DNA of 7,031 nucleotides, taken from assembly GCA_022706625.1 (NCBI GenBank), contig JAKJCD010000087.1, forward strand, positions 1 through 7,031, written 5' to 3'. The translations under genes and the position numbers were made by a program. Below the pieces are notes generated by a model. It was given only the letters and a program-made list of their open reading frames with translations. It was not told the DNA's origin and searched no databases. This DNA is from Bacillota bacterium. Lineage in GTDB: Bacteria; Bacillota; Clostridia; Peptostreptococcales; Anaerovoracaceae. Each line of letters opens with the position of its first letter. Position 1 is the stretch's first letter. Positions 1 through 5,589 of this stretch are shown piece by piece.

Positions 1-465
1 CTGTGGCACCGAAAGTGTATAGCCTCCTTGTGCCATGGCCACCGCCACATCCAGACCTCCTGCTCCTATGGCCATCATGCCGAGCCCGCCTCCGGTAGGT
101 GTATGGCTGTCGGACCCAAGCAGAGTTTTTCCTGGAATTCCATAATTTTCGAGATGAAGCTGGTGACAGATCCCGTTGCCGGGTTTTGAGAACAGTACGC
201 CATGACGCTTTGCCACACTTTCGATGAAAGCATGGTCGTCCGCATTTTCAAATCCTGCCTGAAGTGTATTATGGTCGATGTATGCAACGGACAGCTCCGT
301 TTTGATCCGATCCACATTCATGGCTTCCAGCTGGAGATAGACCATAGTTCCGGTGGAATCCTGAGTCAGTGTCTGGTCGATCCTGACGGTGATTTCGTTG
401 CCTGATTGCAGCTCTCCGCTTATCAGGTGATCTTTTAAAATTTTATAAGTAATTGTGCCTTTCAT
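1..465 (-). CDS. acn: Aconitate hydratase, Aquifex-type, N-terminal part (runs off the left edge)
   Basis: Aconitase interconverts citrate and isocitrate through cis-aconitate using a [4Fe-4S] cluster, in the cytoplasm. In a fermentative anaerobe it probably serves the oxidative branch from citrate to 2-oxoglutarate and glutamate. The frame is open from the ATG at 465 to position 1, giving 155 residues; the family is usually about 640-660 residues. Visible family motifs are DQTLTQDSTGTM (30-41), YIDHNTLQ (62-69, with the Asp-His pair 64-65), the GNGICHQ segment (96-102) and GSDSHTPTGGG (117-127, Asp119-Ser120-His121), followed by a Gly-rich GAGGLDVAVAMA stretch. The Asp-His and Asp-Ser-His motifs correspond to active-site residues of aconitases. 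The three cluster cysteines lie beyond the window. A strong AGGAAGGA ribosome-binding site at 472-479 supports the start. LeuC-type isopropylmalate dehydratase is related, but the DQTLTQDSTGTM and GFENADDH wording favours aconitase. Confidence 0.88.
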   Translation of the reverse strand, partial: MKGTITYKILKDHLISGELQSGNEITVRIDQTLTQDSTGTMVYLQLEAMNVDRIKTELSVAYIDHNTLQAGFENADDHAFIESVAKRHGVLFSKPGNGICHQLHLENYGIPGKTLLGSDSHTPTGGGLGMMAIGAGGLDVAVAMAQGGYTLSVPQ

Positions 466-489
466 CCTATGTCCTTCCTGTTTTCGATT

Positions 490-528
490 TTCCCTGCGCT
501 GGTACTTTATCTTGCGATCTGCAGGGAA
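490..528 (-). other. Leader hairpin in the aconitase 5' UTR
   Basis: TTCCCTGC (mRNA positions 528-521) pairs perfectly with GCAGGGAA (497-490) around a loop of 23 nt, and the structure ends about 10 nt upstream of the Shine-Dalgarno sequence (479-472). No U-run follows, so it is not an intrinsic terminator. It could be a binding site for a regulator of translation or mRNA stability. It does not match a riboswitch class known to me. Confidence 0.5.
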
Positions 529-548
529 TTGTATTCTTGTATACAATT
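527..548. promoter_or_regulatory. Palindromic operator over the aconitase -10 and start site
   Basis: AATTGTAT (527-534) and ATACAATT (541-548) are perfect 8-bp inverted arms around a 6-bp spacer. The right half also contains the fully palindromic TTGTATACAA (537-546). The site overlaps the -10 hexamer (546-551) and the predicted start point, the classic position for a repressor. TTGTATACAA is the core of known GntR-family operators such as that of Bacillus subtilis GntR. A GntR/FadR-type regulator is therefore the best guess, but no regulator gene is present in the window. Confidence 0.6.
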
Positions 549-574
549 ATAGCCCTCATCTTATCTCATGTCAA
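546..574 (-). promoter_or_regulatory. Sigma-A promoter of the aconitase gene
   Basis: Read on the minus strand, a perfect TTGACA (574-569) and a perfect TATAAT (551-546) are separated by exactly 17 bases. Transcription should start near 539, leaving a leader of about 74 nt before the ATG at 465. Such a full-consensus promoter implies strong basal activity that needs repression, which fits the palindrome lying over the -10 and start region. Confidence 0.85.
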
Positions 575-592
575 TAAGTAGATAGTGTCTGT

Positions 593-748
593 GTGAGGAA
601 TGGCCTGACATATCAACAGGCAACAGCTTCTTTTGCGGATATTTGTTTTGATGCGGATTTTGATTATTTTAACCGAATCAATAAATGCAGGTTTAGCTGG
701 ATGCTAGATTTGACTGAAAATCTAAAAAGCTTGGAAAAAGCAACGTAA
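593..748 (+). pseudogene. Doubtful 51-codon relic, faintly AraC-like
   Basis: A short frame, open from 578 and possibly starting at the GTG at 593, runs to a TAA at 746-748 that lies inside the first hairpin of the array. Its middle reads FADICFDADFDYFNRIN. This recalls the last helix-turn-helix of AraC-family regulators, where an (I)ADIAFDCGF...SYFNRVFKK pattern is common, but with the GF/S segment compressed. There is no convincing ribosome-binding site, and a local direct repeat (GCGGATaTTTG / GCGGATTTTG) could create this reading by chance. Treat it as an eroded fragment at best. Confidence 0.15.
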
Positions 749-971
749 ATCAGATAAATTATGGATTTCCGTTGCTTTTGTGGTCAAAACAGGCCGTAAA
801 ATCAATAATAAGCAACGGAAATTAGAGAAAAGGTTGTATTCTGTTGCCTTTTCAACGAAAAAGGCAACGGAAATCGTAGAATTCTTAAAAACCCGTTGCT
901 TTTAGGGTCAAAAAGGGCAGTAAAAGCCATAAAAAGCAACGGGAATTCGGAGGAAAGCAGTTTCCCGTTGC
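740..971. repeat. Array of four 36-nt hairpins in two 124-bp tandem units
   Basis: Four inverted-repeat units of exactly 36 nt start at 740, 812, 864 and 936. Each opens with GCAACG and closes with GTTGC, and their central 14-22 nt differ. Units 1 and 2 are joined by a 36-nt linker (776-811), as are units 3 and 4 (900-935). The two linkers match at 28 of 36 positions, sharing GGTCAAAA and GTAAAA blocks. Units 2 and 3 are separated by 16 nt. The whole is thus a tandem duplication with a 124-bp period (740 to 864, 812 to 936). Unit 4 has a perfect 10-bp stem (936-945/962-971). Outward arms can pair too: CCGTTGCTTTT (893-903) with AAAAGCAACGG (932-942), and GTTGCCTTTT (843-852) with AAAAGGCAAC (859-868). 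No coding potential is seen. Confidence 0.8.
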
Positions 972-1062
972 CTCTTGAGTTTTCTATCAGGATTTCAGCT
1001 CTGTTTTAACGCTTAAGCAAATCAATTACAAGTAAGACATTTTGATAATTAATTGACATAAG

Positions 1063-1150
1063 GAGATAGTGCCCGCAAATAATACAGCCAAGAGATAATT
1101 AAACCCCTTGGCTGTATTCGCAACCGTTAATGATGCCTGCATACTATCTC
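1063..1150. repeat. Outer inverted repeat nested around the operon terminator
   Basis: GAGATAGT (1063-1070) and ACTATCTC (1143-1150) are perfect 8-bp arms that enclose the 12-bp hairpin at 1081-1118. A related direct copy of the left arm and its flank occurs at 574-591: ATAAGTAGATAGTGTCTG against ATAAGGAGATAGTGCCCG at 1058-1075, 15 of 18 matching. The rest of 972-1062 shows no gene or further structure that I can support. Confidence 0.5.
1081..1118 (-). terminator. Probable terminator of the 4-hydroxybutyrate operon
   Basis: AATACAGCCAAG (1081-1092) and CTTGGCTGTATT (1107-1118) form a perfect 12-bp stem with a 14-nt loop, about 55 nt beyond the 4hbD stop codon. On the minus-strand transcript the stem is followed by a weak U-rich tail (AUUAUUUG); on the plus strand it is followed by CGCAACC. 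Termination of the leftward operon is therefore the better reading, although the tail is not ideal. Confidence 0.6.
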
Positions 1151-1173
1151 ACAAGTACACCATAATATTAAAA

Positions 1174-2292
1174 CTAATACAAATTTGCGAAGATCTCTCT
1201 GATTTCGTCTCTGTTTAAAAAGACATAGTTATTGGCAAGCAATCTCTGCTGATTTGCAATGGTACTGTCTGTAAACTCGTCAATTTGCGCTTCTGACATG
1301 CCATAGTCTCTTAAAGGTTTCTTCACTATGAGCTTCCCAAGGAAGGAATCCAGCTCTCCGTACACATCCCCGTCAGGATCGCATCCGAGAGCATCTGCGA
1401 ATATCTTTGTAGCCTTGGTGATCTTACCCTTTGCATCCTTGCGCATGTACATTTTGAATACTTCCGTAAAGAACTGATAGTTTGCTTCTCCGTGAGGAAC
1501 ATGAAATGCCCCGCCGATGGAATAAGATAGTGCATGGACTGCGGCGCAGCCGGCATTTCCGAAGGCGATGCCCGCATAGTTAGATGCCAGGACAAATTCT
1601 TTCAGATACTCAAATCTGGTCTCTTCTCCATTAGCAACGATTTTCTTATAGCCGTCCATAATCATCCTTATAGCTTCCAGGGAATACATCTCGGTAAAGG
1701 GAGAAGCCTTTGGAGAAAGATAGGATTCAATAGCATGGATCAGGGCATCAACCGAACTAGTTACAAAAAACTTGTATGGAAGACCGTTTATCGTTTCCGG
1801 GACCAGAACAGCGATATCCGCATAGGTCTGATCTACGGCAATGCCCTTCTTGGTGTGGAGGGATTTTAGTTCAGCGATAGCGACATTTGTTACCTCGCTT
1901 CCTGTCCCGCAGGTGGTCGGCACGACAATGAGCTGCTTTTTCTTGACCGGAACCACTGCTCCTGTAAAAAGATCTACCGATTTTTCAGGAACATCAAGGG
2001 CCAATATTTTGCATATGTCGACAATTGTGCCTCCGCCGAAAGCAATAATTCGGTCAAAGCTGTACTTTTTCATTTCCGCTGCAATCGCATCTATCATTTC
2101 ATCCGATGGTTCGCCGGCGCCGTACTTTTCCTGATAAATCACATTTGTTTCAATACCGAGTGGCTTGATATAGGGTGTGTAAAGCCACTCGTTGGTCAGG
2201 ACCAGGTCATTCCTTCCTACCTTGAACTCGTCGTTGAACTCCTTAAATGTGTCGAAATAGTATACCTTTGGGACAACTCTCAATGCAAGCAT
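1174..2292 (-). CDS. 4hbD: 4-hydroxybutyrate dehydrogenase (iron-dependent alcohol dehydrogenase family)
   Basis: This enzyme catalyses NAD(H)-dependent interconversion of succinate semialdehyde and 4-hydroxybutyrate in the cytoplasm. The 372-residue product matches the length and wording of C. kluyveri 4HbD throughout, for example QEKYGAGEPSDEMI, IVVPTTCGTGSEVTNV and LPYKFFVTSSVDALIHA. Fe-ADH features are GGGT (86-89, nucleotide binding), PTTCGTGSE (125-133) and a metal site predicted as Asp182, His186, His253 and His267. The 14-residue spacing of the last two is the same as in E. coli FucO. The middle histidine of FucO's HxxxH is Tyr257 here. The ATG at 2292 follows AGGAGGT, which overlaps the abfT stop codon; the gap between the genes is 12 nt, so the two are surely co-transcribed. 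It is the last gene of the operon. Confidence 0.95.
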   Translation of the reverse strand: MLALRVVPKVYYFDTFKEFNDEFKVGRNDLVLTNEWLYTPYIKPLGIETNVIYQEKYGAGEPSDEMIDAIAAEMKKYSFDRIIAFGGGTIVDICKILALDVPEKSVDLFTGAVVPVKKKQLIVVPTTCGTGSEVTNVAIAELKSLHTKKGIAVDQTYADIAVLVPETINGLPYKFFVTSSVDALIHAIESYLSPKASPFTEMYSLEAIRMIMDGYKKIVANGEETRFEYLKEFVLASNYAGIAFGNAGCAAVHALSYSIGGAFHVPHGEANYQFFTEVFKMYMRKDAKGKITKATKIFADALGCDPDGDVYGELDSFLGKLIVKKPLRDYGMSEAQIDEFTDSTIANQQRLLANNYVFLNRDEIREIFANLY

Positions 2293-2304
2293 CTTTCTAC
2301 CTCC

Positions 2305-3612
2305 TTAATATTTTTCATTAAATCTGCGCTCGAACTCTTTTGCCAGTTCATCCCTTGCGCTGGGATGAGATATGTTTATCAGGCTCCTTGCGCGTTCTCT
2401 AAGCGACTTGCCTTTTAATGGGGCAATGCCGTATTCTGTCACCACATAGTCCACATCGTTTCGCGACGTGGTGGTCGGCGCCCCGTGGTCGACAAAGGCA
2501 ACGATCTTGGAAATCATTGTCCCGTCTTTTTTAATTGTGACAGAAGGCATGGCGATGATGGCTTTCCCCCCGTCGCTCATTGCCGTACCGCGTACAAAGT
2601 CCACCTGACCTCCGACGCCGGAAAACTGACGGAGCCCCATAGCCTCGGATACAACCTGTCCCTGAAGGTCTACCTGGATCGCAGAGTTGATAGAGACCAT
2701 TTTATGCTGCTTCATAATAACTGCCGGATGGTTGGTGTAGTCTACCGTTCTAAGCTCGACAACAGGATTGTTATTCACGAAATCATAGAGTTTTTTGCTC
2801 CCCATAAGAAAAGTAACCGTCATTTTTCCCTGGTCAAAGTTTTTATATTTCCCTGTGATAACGCCTTTTTCGTAGAGTGCAAGAGTTCCGTCGGAAATCA
2901 TTTCAGAGTGGATCCCAAGATCCTTTTTGTCACCGAGGAAAAGCATGACCGCATCGGGAATCCCTCCGATACCTAACTGCAGGGTGGATCTGTCCTCAAC
3001 AAGAGATGCGCAGTAGCTTCCGATCTTTTCTTCGACCTCGGTAATCTTTGCCTGCTTTAATTCATACAGAGGGATTGATGCTTCCACGATATAGTCAAAA
3101 TCGTCCACGTGAACTTTTTCTCCGAATGTCCGTGGCATCTGATCATTGACCTGAACCAGAACAAGCCTTGCTGTTTTTATTGCCTGAAAAGTATAATCTA
3201 CAGAAGTCCCAAGACTGCAATAGCCGTTTTCATCAGGCGGAGTAACCTGTGCCATTGCCACATCGCATTTCAATTTCCCTTCACGGATCAGTTTGGGTAT
3301 TTCGTGGAAAAAAACCGGCGTGAAATCCCCTCTGCCTTCCTCGACTGCATTTCTTACGTTGCCGCTTAGAAACATGGGGTTGGCCCGGAAATGCTTCTCC
3401 ATGCCGGGTGCAGTATAACTGCCGCTGCCGAGACTGACCATATGTTTGATTTCTACATTTTCATATTGGTCTGCATTTTTGACCATGGCATCGACCAGCG
3501 CAGGCGGCTCTCCTACGCAGTGAGCAAGGACCACCGTATCTCCGCTTTTAATGTGCTTAACCGCTTCCTCCGGGGTACATAACTTCCTCTTGTAATCATC
3601 CATCCAGCTCAA
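2305..3612 (-). CDS. abfT: 4-hydroxybutyrate CoA-transferase
   Basis: It moves CoA from acetyl-CoA (or butyryl-CoA) to 4-hydroxybutyrate, giving 4-hydroxybutyryl-CoA and the free acid. The 435-residue product aligns along its whole length with C. aminobutyricum AbfT (438 residues) and the C. kluyveri Cat2 type. Landmarks are LQLGIGGIPDAV (211-222), LGIHSEMISDG (232-242) with the predicted catalytic Glu237 that forms the glutamyl-CoA thioester, and FSGVGGQVDFVRG (330-342). The start is TTG at 3612: AGGAGGT (3619-3625) stands 6 nt upstream, and the resulting N-terminus (MSWMDDYKRKLCTPEEAV) aligns with AbfT MDWKKIYEDRTCTADEAV. The in-frame ATG at 3603 is too far from that site. The gene lies between the cysteine-rich protein (47 nt upstream) and 4hbD (12 nt downstream). 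Confidence 0.95.
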   Translation of the reverse strand: MSWMDDYKRKLCTPEEAVKHIKSGDTVVLAHCVGEPPALVDAMVKNADQYENVEIKHMVSLGSGSYTAPGMEKHFRANPMFLSGNVRNAVEEGRGDFTPVFFHEIPKLIREGKLKCDVAMAQVTPPDENGYCSLGTSVDYTFQAIKTARLVLVQVNDQMPRTFGEKVHVDDFDYIVEASIPLYELKQAKITEVEEKIGSYCASLVEDRSTLQLGIGGIPDAVMLFLGDKKDLGIHSEMISDGTLALYEKGVITGKYKNFDQGKMTVTFLMGSKKLYDFVNNNPVVELRTVDYTNHPAVIMKQHKMVSINSAIQVDLQGQVVSEAMGLRQFSGVGGQVDFVRGTAMSDGGKAIIAMPSVTIKKDGTMISKIVAFVDHGAPTTTSRNDVDYVVTEYGIAPLKGKSLRERARSLINISHPSARDELAKEFERRFNEKY

Positions 3613-3659
3613 TGTCTTACCTCCTCATCTATATTTTATTTTTAGTATTGCCTTATCCT

Positions 3660-3959
3660 TTAGACAAGCTCCTGCCGGTCATCAGCTGCTGACAACAAAA
3701 TATGCTCCAATTCGTGGACCACCCTCTCAACATGATCGGGATCCCATAGCATGATATTTCCCTTTTTCGCTTCGTATTCACAATAGGATGCGCAGCAATT
3801 GGTACATCCTCCGATGATCAGCAATATATCATAAACCGCTTCTTCTTCTGCATACATAAAATCTACTCGGCCGGCAAAATGTTCTTTGAGTTTCTTTAAG
3901 ACTTCCCCTCTTTCAAACCTTGGATTGCAGCCGCCGCAAAATTTAACGCCACATAACAT
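3660..3959 (-). CDS. Cysteine-rich small protein of unknown function in the abf operon
   Basis: A 99-residue soluble protein whose function I cannot assign. It has seven cysteines: Cys3, a CGGCNPRFER motif at 8-17 (Cys8, Cys11), and a CTNCCASYC motif at 52-60 (Cys52, 55, 56, 60). Between them a predicted helix (about 18-30) and a short hydrophobic strand (YDILLIIGG, 43-51) suggest a compact alpha/beta fold in which both clusters sit at strand ends, possibly binding an Fe-S cluster or another metal. No signal peptide or membrane segment is seen. CGGCNPR(Y/F)xR small proteins occur in anaerobes, but I know of no established role. The ATG at 3959 has only a moderate GGAGAG-type ribosome-binding site. 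It sits between abfD and abfT on the same strand, so a role linked to AbfD or to electron transfer is inferred from position only. Confidence 0.85.
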   Translation of the reverse strand: MLCGVKFCGGCNPRFERGEVLKKLKEHFAGRVDFMYAEEEAVYDILLIIGGCTNCCASYCEYEAKKGNIMLWDPDHVERVVHELEHILLSAADDRQELV

Positions 3960-3982
3960 CAGACTTCTCTCTCCGAGTTTAG

Positions 3983-4010
3983 AAGGACGGTTCCGGAAGG
4001 AACCGTCCTT
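3983..4010 (-). other. Intercistronic hairpin downstream of abfD
   Basis: AAGGACGGTTCC (3983-3994) and GGAACCGTCCTT (3999-4010) form a perfect 12-bp, G+C-rich stem with a 4-nt loop. It begins 16 nt beyond the abfD stop codon and ends 24 nt before the start of the next gene. Neither strand has a proper U-run after it; the minus transcript continues CUAAACUCGG. It more likely protects the 3' end of a processed abfD message, or terminates weakly, than ends the operon. Either would keep abfD expression above that of the distal genes. Confidence 0.6.
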
Positions 4011-4025
4011 ACATGATTCTTGATC

Positions 4026-5498
4026 CTATTTGATGCCTGCTATCTTCTTTGCAAGCTCTTTTTTGCCCTCAATATTGCCCTGCCTTGCGATCATTATCCT
4101 CTGTGCCTGAGGAGATCCGGCGCCGTGCAATGATTCGGTGCGGTAGCCTACAGCTGCAGTACCGAGAGCTACGTTTTCGATAAAACGCAGGATCCGCATT
4201 CTGTTTTCAGTGGAGGTCACAGGTGATCCCTTGAAGTATTTATTGCATACATCGCCGATGGTTTCACCATTCCTGCCGACCTTAAGGTTGGACTTGAAGT
4301 CCTTCTCTGAAGGCATTGTGACCATAAGTCCGCCGGCAATGTCTTCCGCCAGTCTTACTATTTCATATGGAAATCTGGTAACATTCTGCTTGCATACATT
4401 AGCCAAAAGCATATCGATTTGGTAGTTGCCGGCTTCTGTGGGATAACCCTCCGCTGAGCATGCTATGCCGCAGCAGTACAGCGTTTCGTTGAGATGTGTC
4501 ATTTCAATGAGCTTATCCTTTATGTGGGATGCTTTGTTGGCCCCGTTGTAATCTGCGGCTAAAGCTGCAGCGCCGATGATAACATCGCCGACACCGACTT
4601 TGCAGCCGCCGTAGCTCTGCCTGTGATAACCGGCAAACCTTTCAACCAGCATGCCTGCAAAATCCCACTCTTCACACATGAAGACTCTTTCCCAGGGTAC
4701 AAACACGTCATCGAATACTACCAGTGCTTCCTGTCCGCCATACTGTTTGTTACCCAAATCGATATCTGCGCCTTCTTCCATCTTTCTGGTATCACAGGAT
4801 TGTCTGCCGTAAATCATAAACAATCCGTCAACGTCTGAAGGTACGGCGAAGGAGACGGCATAAGCCTTATCAGACTCGGTAAGGGAGATGGTGGGCATGA
4901 CCAGATGTTCGTGGGAGTTGATAGAGCCGGTCTGGTGGGCCTTTGCTCCTCTTACAACGATCCCGTCCTCTCTTTTTTCTACAATGCGAACAAAAAGATC
5001 CGGGTCCTCCTGCTGACTCGGTGATTTTGCTCTGTCTCCCTTGGGGTCTGTCATGGCGCCATCAACGGTCAAGTCATTGTCCTGAACATATTTTAAGTAC
5101 TTTTCAAATCTCTTGTGATACTCTGTCCCGTACTTTTTATCGATCTCGTATGTAGTGGAATACTCTGCATTGAAGGCATCCATTCCTACACATCTTTGGA
5201 AACAGGAAGCGGTCTTTTGACCTAAAAGCCTCTGCATCTTAACCTTTTTACGAAGATCGTCCGTGCTTTGATGCAGATGGTTAAAGCGGTTTATTATCTC
5301 TCCGGTAATGTTGGATTTAGCTGTCATAAGATCCGCACACTCCGGATCCAGAGCCAAATCGTAAGTCATTTTAACAGAATTTATGGATGGCCGGATGATT
5401 GGATGGTCAATCCAGTTGTCCACCTTCTCCCCGAACATATAAACTCTGGTTTTAAGCTTTCTCAAACTCTCAATATATTGAGCTCCTGTCATTAACAT
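4026..5498 (-). CDS. abfD: 4-hydroxybutyryl-CoA dehydratase / vinylacetyl-CoA delta-isomerase
   Basis: It dehydrates 4-hydroxybutyryl-CoA to crotonyl-CoA by a radical (ketyl) mechanism and isomerises vinylacetyl-CoA. The enzyme is a homotetramer carrying [4Fe-4S] and FAD and is sensitive to oxygen. With the ATG at 5498 the product has 490 residues, the same as C. aminobutyricum AbfD, and is near-identical in long blocks. The cluster ligands of that enzyme fall at the same numbers: Cys99, Cys103, His292 and Cys299. So do the proposed catalytic Glu257, Tyr296 and Lys300. The exact numbering, plus AAGGAG at 5507-5512 with 8-nt spacing, rejects the upstream in-frame ATG at 5528, which would add ten residues and lie before the ribosome-binding site. 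It is the first gene of the operon, downstream of a sigma-54 promoter. Confidence 0.97.
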   Translation of the reverse strand: MLMTGAQYIESLRKLKTRVYMFGEKVDNWIDHPIIRPSINSVKMTYDLALDPECADLMTAKSNITGEIINRFNHLHQSTDDLRKKVKMQRLLGQKTASCFQRCVGMDAFNAEYSTTYEIDKKYGTEYHKRFEKYLKYVQDNDLTVDGAMTDPKGDRAKSPSQQEDPDLFVRIVEKREDGIVVRGAKAHQTGSINSHEHLVMPTISLTESDKAYAVSFAVPSDVDGLFMIYGRQSCDTRKMEEGADIDLGNKQYGGQEALVVFDDVFVPWERVFMCEEWDFAGMLVERFAGYHRQSYGGCKVGVGDVIIGAAALAADYNGANKASHIKDKLIEMTHLNETLYCCGIACSAEGYPTEAGNYQIDMLLANVCKQNVTRFPYEIVRLAEDIAGGLMVTMPSEKDFKSNLKVGRNGETIGDVCNKYFKGSPVTSTENRMRILRFIENVALGTAAVGYRTESLHGAGSPQAQRIMIARQGNIEGKKELAKKIAGIK

Positions 5499-5560
5499 AT
5501 CATCCACTCCTTTTCTCAAATTAAACAATAACAGTAGCGAATTATTTACTTAATATTTTA

Positions 5561-5576
5561 TGCAATTTTTATGCCA
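5561..5576 (-). promoter_or_regulatory. Sigma-54 (-24/-12) promoter of the abf operon
   Basis: On the minus strand the sequence is TGGCAT, five A, then TTGCA. The invariant GG (5575-5574) and GC (5563-5562) are exactly 10 nt apart, and the match to the consensus TGGCAC-N5-TTGCA is broken at only one defined base. The predicted start is near 5550, about 52 nt before the abfD ATG. The site lies in the short gap after the nfu stop codon (5590). Transcription would need RpoN/SigL and an AAA+ enhancer-binding protein acting from upstream, probably from within or beyond the nfu gene. No such activator gene is visible in the window. Confidence 0.75.
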
Positions 5577-5589
5577 TTTGCAGGTACAG

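Noticed and set aside
75..317. 80-codon minus-strand reading frame.
   Set aside because: It lies out of frame within the aconitase coding region, which has clear family motifs on the same strand in another frame.
202..405. 67-codon plus-strand reading frame.
   Set aside because: It is antisense to the aconitase coding sequence and has no ribosome-binding site or recognisable motif.
740..971. CRISPR array: 36-nt units separated by 36-nt linkers.
   Set aside because: The interiors of the 36-nt units differ strongly while the linkers are conserved, the opposite of repeats and spacers. One gap is only 16 nt, there are just four units, and no cas gene is near.
1053..1083. Plus-strand promoter with TTGACA at 1053-1058.
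   Set aside because: No acceptable -10 hexamer lies at 16-18 bases, and no plus-strand gene follows before the terminator hairpin.
2485..2976. 163-codon plus-strand frame opposite abfT.
   Set aside because: It is antisense to a full-length, strongly conserved CoA-transferase; its translation has no recognisable domain and there is no ribosome-binding site.
5499..5528. Ten-residue N-terminal extension of AbfD from the ATG at 5528.
   Set aside because: The extension precedes and includes the Shine-Dalgarno sequence (5507-5512). The start at 5498 gives 490 residues and places Cys99, Cys103, His292 and Cys299 exactly as in the characterised enzyme.
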